Part shown: positions 7,147 through 13,889 of the stretch, one piece after another
How positions within the stretch are numbered: the stretch's first letter is position 1
Layout of the letters: every line of letters begins with the position of its first letter
Translations under genes and position numbers: made by a program
The notes under the pieces: generated by a model
Told to the model about the DNA's origin: nothing
What the model saw: only the letters and a program-made list of their open reading frames with translations
Database searches by the model: none
From: an uncultured Oscillospiraceae bacterium
Lineage (GTDB): Bacteria; Bacillota; Clostridia; Oscillospirales; Oscillospiraceae
Assembly: GCA_934511165.1 (NCBI GenBank)
Contig: CAKSWA010000046.1
Span: 1-15,679 of the forward strand
Length of the DNA: 15,679 nt
Direction: 5' to 3'

Positions 7147-7161
7147 CTGTGTTAAACACAG
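7147..7161. promoter_or_regulatory. Possible operator before the zinc-ribbon gene
   Basis: A 15-bp dyad, CTGTGTT-A-AACACAG, lies just upstream of the gene's ribosome site (7136-7141). A weak -35-like TTGAAA is on the minus strand at 7171-7176, so the dyad falls about where the -10 or transcription start would be. This could be a repressor site, but there is no second copy to support it. Confidence 0.3.
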
Positions 7162-7215
7162 TATCTCACATTTCAAAAAGGGAAATGGGAAATGAAAAGC
7201 AGCCCCCGCAGACGG

Positions 7216-7430
7216 TGAACAGGACCAGTAAAAACGGACAATAGACAAAACACCCCCTGATGTAGGAAAATAGAACTACATCAGGGGGTGCTGTTATGTC
7301 AAAAAGAGAATATACCCATGTACGGTTGCTGTATCCAGAGATTAAAGCAATGATAGAAGCAGGGAAAACGCAGCGGGAGATCGCGGAATACTATGGATTC
7401 AAGGACAAGTATGTAGTAAAGGGACTGTTT
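7216..7430 (+). mobile_element. Truncated IS3-family element (left end and start of orfA)
   Basis: The element starts at TGAACAGG (7216), where identity with the inverted copy at 1-77 begins, and runs through a stem-loop into orfA. Homology is lost near 7430. No orfB or right end follows, so it cannot move on its own. Confidence 0.75.
7251..7290 (+). promoter_or_regulatory. Stem-loop covering the IS transposase ribosome site
   Basis: CACCCCCTGATGTAG (7251-7265) pairs perfectly with 7276-7290 around a 10-base loop. The 3' arm ends AGGGGGTG, five bases before the orfA ATG at 7296, and is the only Shine-Dalgarno-like sequence there. Transcripts entering from outside would hide the site in the stem. 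Several IS families are known to silence read-through expression in this way. Confidence 0.6.
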
Positions 7431-7472
7431 GCTTATACGGCATACCCTGATATTATTATGGAGAGTCTTTAA
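7296..7472 (+). pseudogene. Truncated IS3-type OrfA (helix-turn-helix part)
   Basis: The first 44-45 residues match IS3-family OrfA proteins: MSKREYTHVRLLYPEI, then GKTQREIAEYYGF and KDKYVVK, the DNA-binding helix-turn-helix. After GLF the sequence departs from the family and a stop codon comes at residue 59; a normal OrfA continues for about another 60 residues with an arginine-rich linker and leucine-rich helix. The break marks the junction with the AT-rich region to the right. Confidence 0.75.
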
Positions 7473-7540
7473 CTCGCAGTGAACCACAAAACAATTACAA
7501 TCAAAGTCTAAATTAGAAGTTGGAGGTGTTTCTCATTGCC

Positions 7541-7564
7541 AATCATAACAAATCTGTTATGATT
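7541..7564. promoter_or_regulatory. Dyad, candidate LysR-type operator
   Basis: AATCATAACA and TGTTATGATT are perfect 10-base inverted arms around AATC. The core ATAAC-N6-GTTAT resembles the interrupted dyads bound by LysR-type regulators. A LysR gene lies downstream of the permease and amidohydrolase genes, so this could be its site. The binding itself is inference. Confidence 0.4.
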
Positions 7565-7801
7565 AGAATTTAAAACAATATTATACAAAAATTTTATGCT
7601 GTGCTAGTATTATTTTGTTGCAACAGACAGACGGCGCGCCCTTGTGTCAGAGTTCAGAAAAATCCAATCTAAGTTTATACCCTATATTTTAATGCAGAAT
7701 CTGGGAGGTTATTCGTTTCTGCTTTCGTAACAGGCATAGTGCAGGATTATATTATTCCTTTCTATTGACATCGAACTGGAATAATTCGAAAACTTCCAAC
7801 A

Positions 7802-7836
7802 AGAGCTATTCACTTCTACTTTAAAGTGGCGGCTCT
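7802..7836 (+). other. Nested stem-loop in the permease leader
   Basis: AGAGC (7802-7806) pairs with GCTCT (7832-7836), and inside it CACTT (7811-7815) pairs with AAGTG (7824-7828). The stems are short and could arise by chance; an attenuator or leader structure is possible. Confidence 0.2.
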
Positions 7837-7888
7837 CGCCAAATTCTGCCCCTAAAGACCCTTAAAAAAAGAAAGTGAGGGAATCCTT

Positions 7889-9076
7889 ATGACTTGGTCT
7901 CCTATTTTGGCATTCGCAGTGATTGCGCTGGCATTTGGCATTGGCGATGTGATTGCTGCAAAGACACGCGGCGTTATCAGTTCCGTCTTGGTGGCTATTC
8001 TTTTGTTCCTTGTATTTGGAAGTACGTTCAAACTTCTTCCTGCCGATTTGATGAATCAGTCTGGCCTGATGAGCCTTATTCCCACGTTCGGTATGGCTCT
8101 TATTCTCGTGAATGTGGGTTCTATGCTTGATCTGAATGTTCTGAGACGTGAATGGAAAACCGTCCTTGTTTCGCTTGCAGGTGTGGCTGGATTAGTAGTG
8201 ATCTACCTCACTGTTGGCACATTGATTTTTGGCAAGGAGTACGCTCTGGGAGCGATGGGCCCTGCCTCTGGCGGTATGGCAGCAACCATGATTCTAACTG
8301 CTGCGGCGAACGAGGCCGGACGTGCAGATCTGGCAGGTTTCGTCGCTTCGGTGATGGCCCTTCAGGTTCTGGTTGGACTCCCTATTGCATCCTTCTGCCT
8401 GCGAAAAGAGGCTAACCGATTCTTAAATGCTGGCGAAAATCAGCGGGCCAAAATGCTGGAAGAAGGCAGAAAACTGAGCATTCGTATTTTGCCTGAAACC
8501 CCCGAAGTACTGGACACCCCGAATATCCATCTGGCTCGAGTGGCACTTGTTGGGTTTATTGCCTATATGGTGACTTCCCTGACTGGTATTTCCACAGGTA
8601 TTACATATTTGGTGGGTGGTGTGCTGTTTGCTGCCTTGGGTGTCATTGAACCGGGTGCTGTTCGAAAAGCTGGTGCGGAGGGCCTGCTGATGCTGGCTAC
8701 TTACTGCAGTGTCACCAGCAGCTTCGTGAGCATGACTCTTTCACAGTTCGGCGGAATGCTTCCGTCAGTTGTTGGCCTGTTGCTGATTGGAGCAATCGGT
8801 GTTATTGGATTCTCTATATTAGTTGGAAAACTTCTAAAATGGAGTCCGTGGCTGTCTGTTGCTGTTGGTATCGGTTGTATGTTGGGCTATCCTGTAAACT
8901 ATGCTGCAGCCATGGAAGTTTCTTCTGGCGTATCCAAGGGAAGAGGACTCAATAAAGAAGATGAGCAGAAATTGGTGGATCAGTTACTGCCCAAGATGAT
9001 CGTCTCTTGTGTGGTATCGATAAGTATTGCTTCTGTGATACTGGCAGGCGCCATCGCCCCTATTTTGTTTGGTTAA
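7889..9076 (+). CDS. GltS/KdgT-like membrane permease
   Basis: This 395-aa protein is highly hydrophobic with about 11-12 membrane spans in two halves, separated by a hydrophilic loop at about 171-212. Each half carries a small-residue-rich segment inside the membrane (GPASGGMAATM near 124-134 and GCMLGYPVNYAAAM near 328-341), as in inverted-repeat secondary transporters of the GltS/KdgT/BASS type. I infer an ion-coupled transporter of an organic anion. The downstream amidohydrolase begins on the next base, so the substrate is probably what that enzyme cleaves, or its product. GTGAGGG precedes ATG 7889. Base composition is AT-richer than the genes to the left. The exact family is uncertain. 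Confidence 0.65.
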   Translation: MTWSPILAFAVIALAFGIGDVIAAKTRGVISSVLVAILLFLVFGSTFKLLPADLMNQSGLMSLIPTFGMALILVNVGSMLDLNVLRREWKTVLVSLAGVAGLVVIYLTVGTLIFGKEYALGAMGPASGGMAATMILTAAANEAGRADLAGFVASVMALQVLVGLPIASFCLRKEANRFLNAGENQRAKMLEEGRKLSIRILPETPEVLDTPNIHLARVALVGFIAYMVTSLTGISTGITYLVGGVLFAALGVIEPGAVRKAGAEGLLMLATYCSVTSSFVSMTLSQFGGMLPSVVGLLLIGAIGVIGFSILVGKLLKWSPWLSVAVGIGCMLGYPVNYAAAMEVSSGVSKGRGLNKEDEQKLVDQLLPKMIVSCVVSISIASVILAGAIAPILFG

Positions 9077-10288
9077 ATGACAAATATGAATACGCTTTTG
9101 AACGATGCGCGGATTCTGCAAGAAGAGATTGTTGCAAATCGTCGCGCGATTCACAAATTTGCAGAAGTAGGGTTTGATTTACCTCATACCTATGCCTACG
9201 TCTTTGATAAGTTGATCGAGTATGGCTATAACCCCCAAAAGGTTGGTAAGATGGGCATTACCTGTTTGGCGGGGAAGCCTGGGGCCACTATCTTGCTTCG
9301 GGCAGATATGGACGCTCTTCCCATGATGGAGGAGAGCGGAGAAAGCTTTGCTGCCACCAATGGCAATTGCCATTCTTGCGGACATGACTGCCATACCGCA
9401 ATGCTCTTAGGAGCAGCCAAGCTCCTGAAAGAACGGGAAAACGAACTGTGCGGAACAGTAAAGTTCATGTTTCAGCCTGCCGAAGAGATCATGGGCGGAG
9501 CCCTAGATATGTTGGAAAATGGCATCTTAGAAAACCCTAAAGTGGATATGGCTTTGGGCCTTCATATCATTACCGGAAACGAAATCAGCAAGTCAGGGCG
9601 TATCTGCTGTATTCACCATTGTGTAGCTACTTCAGGCGATGCAATAAAGATTACTGTGCAGGGAAAGGATGCCCACGGCTCACTGCCGGAAAAAGGTGTA
9701 GATGCAATTCATATTGCTGCTCATATCATCCTGGCCTTAGAGGAACTGACAGCTCGTGAGCTTCCCATGAAGCAGGACAGTATTGTTTTGGTGGGACGTA
9801 TTGTGGGTGGTACAACTTGCAACAGCGTAGCCGGTGAGACAACACTGGAGGTATCTGTTCGTACTAACGGCCCTGAAGAGCGCAATTTTCTTCTTAAACG
9901 AGTTGAGGAAATCGCCACCGGTGTAGCAGCTACCTTCCGGGGAAAAGCAAAGGTAGAACATTTATATGGTGCTCCACCACTTGTAAACCCCGAACCGGAG
10001 TTGTTGGAAATTCAGTCATACCTAAGGGAAATGCTTCCACAGGAATTTGTTGTAGACTGTCCCAAGATGGGTGGAAGTGAGGACTTTACGATGGTTTCCG
10101 AACGGGTGACATCAGTATTTCTTCAACTTGGAGTGGGAAGCATTGATGAAGGCTACCCATGCGGTCCCCATCAGCCTGCTATGCGGGTGGATGAATCTGC
10201 CCTCCCAGTGGGTGTGGCCGCTTATACTCAATGTGCTTTGCGCTGGCTGGAAGAACACCAAAATGAAGAACCTAGATTTGATAGATAA
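9077..10288 (+). CDS. M20D-type amidohydrolase (N-acyl amino acid hydrolase-like)
   Basis: This 403-aa metallo-hydrolase belongs to peptidase family M20, subfamily D, which includes hippurate hydrolase, N-acetyldiaminopimelate deacetylase and auxin-conjugate hydrolases. Motifs seen are RADMDALP (75-82), SCGHDCHTAM with ligands C101 and H103, the catalytic pair E136-E137 in QPAEE, H163 in GLHI, a dimerisation lid with DAHGSLPEKG, and the C-terminal GPHQP ligand. All key residues are present and the length is normal. It probably removes an acyl or aryl group from an amino acid brought in by the preceding permease. ATG directly follows the permease TAA and has no clear ribosome site, so translation is likely coupled. 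M4 is an alternative start. Confidence 0.9.
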   Translation: MTNMNTLLNDARILQEEIVANRRAIHKFAEVGFDLPHTYAYVFDKLIEYGYNPQKVGKMGITCLAGKPGATILLRADMDALPMMEESGESFAATNGNCHSCGHDCHTAMLLGAAKLLKERENELCGTVKFMFQPAEEIMGGALDMLENGILENPKVDMALGLHIITGNEISKSGRICCIHHCVATSGDAIKITVQGKDAHGSLPEKGVDAIHIAAHIILALEELTARELPMKQDSIVLVGRIVGGTTCNSVAGETTLEVSVRTNGPEERNFLLKRVEEIATGVAATFRGKAKVEHLYGAPPLVNPEPELLEIQSYLREMLPQEFVVDCPKMGGSEDFTMVSERVTSVFLQLGVGSIDEGYPCGPHQPAMRVDESALPVGVAAYTQCALRWLEEHQNEEPRFDR

Positions 10289-10326
10289 AACTGGGGGAAT
10301 TGCTTCCTTTTTGATGAGTAAAAATC

Positions 10327-10536
10327 ATGTTAGGAATTGTGTTTAATGCAGCGAGTGTGATATGCGGCAGCTTTTTTGGCGTGCTGGTTGGGAAAAAATA
10401 AATCATTCCTTTGCAGAAGTAATGAATCAGGTCTTGCCGTATTGCAAAACTGTGTGACTTTCCAGTAGCAGATATGCTTCCAGCCCTTGTAATAGTCTTT
10501 CCCTTGAGTGCACTTTGGGGCCGGATTCCGCTCTAA
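10327..10536 (+). pseudogene. Remnant of a DUF554 (YdfK/YqgA-like) membrane protein
   Basis: The first 24 codons give MLGIVFNAASVICGSFFGVL, a good match to the N-terminus of DUF554 proteins. A stop codon follows at 10399. In other frames family-like pieces continue (SFAEVMNQ, then GLAVLQNC). Back in the first frame, the segment ending at 10536 reads VADMLPALVIVFPLSALWG, like the family's C-terminus. A full gene encodes about 230 residues, so most of the middle is gone and frameshifts are present. Confidence 0.6.
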
Positions 10537-10561
10537 TCTAACTTATTCTCAAAAGCCATCT

Positions 10562-10590
10562 TTCAAGTATAGAAATATTTATGGTATACT
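10562..10590 (+). promoter_or_regulatory. Promoter of the LysR regulator gene
   Basis: TTCAAG (10562-10567), a 17-base spacer and TATACT (10585-10590) with TG one base before the -10 (extended form). The start would fall about 35 bases ahead of the gene, whose ribosome site AAGGAG is at 10617-10622. Confidence 0.55.
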
Positions 10591-10631
10591 GGCAATGTCC
10601 TGAAAGTGGGTAACGAAAAGGAGTTGGATAT

Positions 10632-11558
10632 ATGACGATTGAACGGCTCCGCTGTTTTGTGGCGGCAGCAAAGCACTTGAATTTCACTCGGGCAGCAGCA
10701 GAACTGCACATGGCCCAAACTGCCATGAGTCGGCAGATTGCTACGTTAGAGGATGAATTAAACTGTCGCCTATTTGATAGGACCAATCGGTCTGTCCAAC
10801 TCACCCCCGCGGGCAAGTGCTTTTTTGATGGAATTGGCCCTTTGCTGAAATTATATGATAAGACCATAGAAGAAACTCAAGTAGTAAGTAAGCGCTTGGC
10901 AGGAGAACTGCGGGTAGGAATTGGACAGTATGAGCAAAGTTTTGTCTCTGAATTGGTGCGGGAATTTCATCAGAGTTATCCAATGGTAGAGGTAATGGTA
11001 ACCAAGTATGGCTATCAGGACTTGCTCGAACACTTGGTCACAGGAGAGATAGATGTGGCGTTTGCCCTCCCAGTCAGCACTGAATATCTGGCAGATCAAG
11101 AGGTAGAGATACGGGAACTCTTCTATTCGGATGTTTGCATTGCGGTGTGTGAGAATCATCCGATGGCTGGTGCAAAGACATTTCCGAAGGAACGCTTTGA
11201 GCAAGAGCGTCTTTTAACTATCAGTGAAGAGGATGGTCCATGTTCTTTTCGTATCTTGATTGAAAAATTTGAAAAAAAACACGTGCGCTTTAAGGATATT
11301 CGTCGAGTAAACAGCCTGGATGCAGCACTTTTGATGGTCAAGGCGGGGCTGGGCATTGCTATAATCCCTGAATTCTTAAAAGTAAGGGTGCCAGAGGGAG
11401 TTACCACAGTTCCTACCAGAGGTTGGCAAGCGGCAGGGAATCAGTTTGTGGCTATTTCACGCAAAGGTCATAAAGAATCGCAGGTTGAAGCTTTTCTTCA
11501 GGGAATCGCAACATCCCATACTCTTTGGGAACAAATGGAACTACTTAATGTCTACTGA
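10632..11558 (+). CDS. LysR-type transcriptional regulator
   Basis: This 308-aa protein has an N-terminal winged helix-turn-helix (about 1-60: NFTRAAAELHMAQTAMSRQI and LFDR), a linker helix, and a two-lobed ligand-binding domain (about 90-300) with GELRVGIG and AGLGIAIIP motifs. The length is normal. It follows the permease and amidohydrolase genes on the same strand with its own promoter, and most likely controls them in response to the transported conjugate. That arrangement differs from the usual divergent one. Its stop codon is only eight bases from the transposase remnant's stop codon, so the last residues may have been changed by that junction. Confidence 0.9.
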   Translation: MTIERLRCFVAAAKHLNFTRAAAELHMAQTAMSRQIATLEDELNCRLFDRTNRSVQLTPAGKCFFDGIGPLLKLYDKTIEETQVVSKRLAGELRVGIGQYEQSFVSELVREFHQSYPMVEVMVTKYGYQDLLEHLVTGEIDVAFALPVSTEYLADQEVEIRELFYSDVCIAVCENHPMAGAKTFPKERFEQERLLTISEEDGPCSFRILIEKFEKKHVRFKDIRRVNSLDAALLMVKAGLGIAIIPEFLKVRVPEGVTTVPTRGWQAAGNQFVAISRKGHKESQVEAFLQGIATSHTLWEQMELLNVY

Positions 11559-11566
11559 ACAATAGC

Positions 11567-12605
11567 CTATTTTTCCACGGGCATGAAAATAGCCAGCAGA
11601 TATGTAAGCAAACGCAAAATGGCGCACTGAATCTTGCGGAGATTCAGCACCAGAACGGACATAGCAATCACATGGGCAGCCGTTTCCCGCAGTTTAGCGG
11701 TGACAAGTCCCATACCGCATTTTCGCTTTGCCAGACTGAACTTGCGCTCCACTTCCACGCTCGCACTCATCCCGGTAATCCTGAGCCTTGTCTCTGGTTT
11801 CGCCCTTCTTAGGACGTCCCAGTGCCGGACCGGATAGCCGGATTCCGTGTGCCTTGCAATAGTTGAGATTCTCACGGTTTCGGTAGATCTTGCCTGCCAG
11901 AATGCGGCTTGGATAATGTCCTTCCCGCTCCCGGAACCGTTCCGCCATCTCCTGCAGATTCCCAGCTTCATTGTAGGCATCAAAAGAGCAGCATTCCAGC
12001 CGTGTCCATCCATCTACAACACTGATGTCCAGCTTGGCGCCAAACTCCACCGGCTTGCCTGTTTTTCCCCGTACGATGGGACGGACGAAAGGCTGGCTCA
12101 CACTGACGATTCGGTCATTCACATGGTGGGTGTGGTTATCATACATGTACTTCTGCTGCTCATAGATGGTGCGGACCGTATCCAGACGTTCCATCTGCCG
12201 TGTGGTCAAGGTTTTTCCAAGGGACAGTTTGCCATCTATGGCATCGAGGTCACGCCGGAGATAAGTCAGCTGCTTTCCGATTGCTTTGCGGGTCATCTTG
12301 GCGGTATGCTTGCGACATCTTGTGTATTTCAGGTAATCTTTCCGGGCCCGCTTGCGGTAAGTGCGTGGCTTCTTCCCATCCGCGGGATCATGGAGAACAT
12401 CCAGAAGCGCCTCGGCGTTCTCTCTGGCCTCATTGAGCAGAGAAACGTCCTGGGGATAACGGATATTGGACGGTGCACAGGTGGCGTCCACAATCATGGT
12501 GCCGCTGTTTCCGCCTGTTCCTGGATGATTGCCAGAGTCATTATCGTCATCCCTGGATTTGGCCTCTTTTTCCTGACGCTCCTTTGCGTCCCGCACGATC
12601 ATCTC
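11567..12605 (-). pseudogene. Truncated, frameshifted IS1182/IS5-type transposase
   Basis: On the minus strand the frame from about 12605 to about 11760 encodes the DDE catalytic part of an IS1182/IS5-type transposase: GTMIVDATCAPSNIRYPQD (first catalytic Asp), NDRIVSVSQPFVRPIVRGK, and HGIRLSGPALGRPKK. After DECER the frame breaks. The true continuation, VEVERKFSLAKRKCGMGL through VLNLRK, is in another frame and ends at 11567. A two-base loss or one-base gain near 11755 explains it. The N-terminal 150 or more residues of a normal transposase are missing, cut at the junction with the Crp-like fragment. The element is dead. Confidence 0.85.
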
Positions 12606-12626
12606 ATTTTTTTGACAAAGGACAGC

Positions 12627-13412
12627 ATGGTTTTCAATTCCGCGGAGGAAATCAATGGCCTGTACGTTGTCTTAAACGGAACACTGGAATCCTTTTTCTA
12701 TGAAAACGGAAACTATTACACAAACAAGATCCTCAAGCAGGGCGCAATCGTCGGGACGAGCCGGTTTTTGACCGGCGGCCGTCACACGGGATTGAAATGC
12801 CGGACCGATGCGATCGTTGCCTATGTTTCCCATGATGTCCTGATCCGCTGGGATAAGCAGGCGCTGCTGCAGCTTCTTTCCACCCAGTCCCAGAAAAACC
12901 AGCACCTGATCAACCAGATCACAACGCTGTTCCTGTGCTCCTGTACGAAGCGGCTGCTCCTTTTCCTGTACGAAATGGCAAAGGACAATCTCACCATGGG
13001 AAGAATGGATATCCCGGTTCAGATCTCCATATCCAACAAGGACATTGCCAGCATCATCAACACCTCCCGGGAGATCGAGCTTCTCGCGGTGGTTGACGGC
13101 GAGGTCGTTGGCACCGCTGGGATAGACGCCGTCGGAACAAAATACAAAGTGGCGCACCGCGCCGAATTCGGCATCAGCGTGCTGAAGGAATTCTGGGGGC
13201 TTGGCATCGGCCGCGCGATGATGGACGCGTGCATCCAATGCGCGAGAGACGCCGGGTATGTCCAGCTGGAGCTGAGCGTGGTGGCGGACAACGCTCAGGC
13301 GATCGCCATGTACCAAAGGGCCGGGTTCGTGGAATGCGGCCGGAACCCCAGGGGCTTCCGCTCACGGGCGGCGGGGTATCAGGAAGTTGCTTCCATACTT
13401 CTGACGCTGTGA
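12627..13412 (+). CDS. Chimeric open frame: truncated Crp/Fnr regulator fused to GNAT C-terminus
   Basis: Residues 1 to about 148 resemble a Crp/Fnr regulator without its first 30-40 residues: EEINGLYVVLNGTLESF, KQGAIVGTSRFLTGG, a dimer helix, then SNKDIASIINTSRE, the first half of the DNA-binding motif. At about nt 13066-13080 it changes without losing frame to a GNAT acetyltransferase from its second strand onward (LLAVVDGEVVGTAG, FWGLGIGRAM as acetyl-CoA loop, AIAMYQRAGF). The recognition helix of the regulator and the first 50-60 residues of the GNAT are absent. ATG 12627 has AAGGA five bases upstream but is an internal Met of the old regulator. It is probably a pseudogene, though it could be translated. 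Confidence 0.6.
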   Translation: MVFNSAEEINGLYVVLNGTLESFFYENGNYYTNKILKQGAIVGTSRFLTGGRHTGLKCRTDAIVAYVSHDVLIRWDKQALLQLLSTQSQKNQHLINQITTLFLCSCTKRLLLFLYEMAKDNLTMGRMDIPVQISISNKDIASIINTSREIELLAVVDGEVVGTAGIDAVGTKYKVAHRAEFGISVLKEFWGLGIGRAMMDACIQCARDAGYVQLELSVVADNAQAIAMYQRAGFVECGRNPRGFRSRAAGYQEVASILLTL

Positions 13413-13460
13413 CGCACCCCGCAAAGAAAAACATACGGCAGCAGAGGAAAAGAAACGTCT

Positions 13461-13889
13461 ATGGAAATTCGCCCATTGGATAAGGAAACCTATGCGGGCA
13501 GGAAATTTACCGCCCGGTATACGACAAGCGGGTATTACGATATCGCCGTCTCGGAAGGCGGCTTTGCGATGCAGTATACGCCGTTTGAAGCGCCTCTCGA
13601 GCGCGTGAATTTGGAGCCGTATTTGGACGGCGTGGAGCTGGTCGTTGCCGGCGGAGAGTCGGACAGGGACGCAAGACCTCTGGACTACGAATGGGTGCTG
13701 GACATCCGCGAGCAGTGCATCCGAAAGCAGGTCAATTTCGAGTTCCGCCAATGCGGAACGCACTCCATCAAAGACGGCAGACAGTATAAGCTCCAGACCC
13801 GAGACCTGTGCCGGCAGGCGCGTCTGGCCGGTATCAACTACCAATGTGAGCCGAGCCGGGATAATAAACGGGAGTCATCTTATGCATGA
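13461..13889 (+). CDS. Chimeric open frame: GNAT N-terminus fused to DUF5131 C-terminus
   Basis: The first 45 or so residues (MEIRPLDKETYAGRKF, TTSGYYDIAV) match the N-terminus of a GNAT acetyltransferase family. At about nt 13590-13605 the frame passes into the C-terminus of a DUF5131 protein (phage Gp37/Gp68 family): LEPYLDGVELVVAGGESD, PLDYEWVLDIREQC, FRQCGTHSIKDGRQY. The acetyl-CoA site of the first and the N-terminal two-thirds of the second are missing, so neither activity can survive. AGAGGAA precedes ATG 13461, so it is probably translated. It overlaps the next gene by 8 bp, which may keep it in use as a translational leader. Confidence 0.6.
   Translation: MEIRPLDKETYAGRKFTARYTTSGYYDIAVSEGGFAMQYTPFEAPLERVNLEPYLDGVELVVAGGESDRDARPLDYEWVLDIREQCIRKQVNFEFRQCGTHSIKDGRQYKLQTRDLCRQARLAGINYQCEPSRDNKRESSYA

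Larger units (their letters stand above)
7473..7888 (+). other. AT-rich leader upstream of the permease gene
   Basis: No gene was found in these 416 bases. They hold a 24-bp dyad (7541-7564), a modest promoter candidate GTAACA-N17-TATTAT (7727-7755) and a small folded segment (7802-7836). The permease ribosome site GTGAGGG lies just before ATG 7889. A perfect TTGACA at 7765-7770 has no -10 at the right distance. Confidence 0.6.

Noticed and set aside
7765..7770. Perfect TTGACA as a -35 for the permease gene
   Set aside because: No -10-like sequence is found 16-18 bases downstream.
11847..12626. Long + strand open frame running through the transposase remnant into the Crp-GNAT chimera
   Set aside because: It is antisense to clear transposase coding sequence and has no ribosome site at 11847. 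Only the part from about 12610 matches a protein family.
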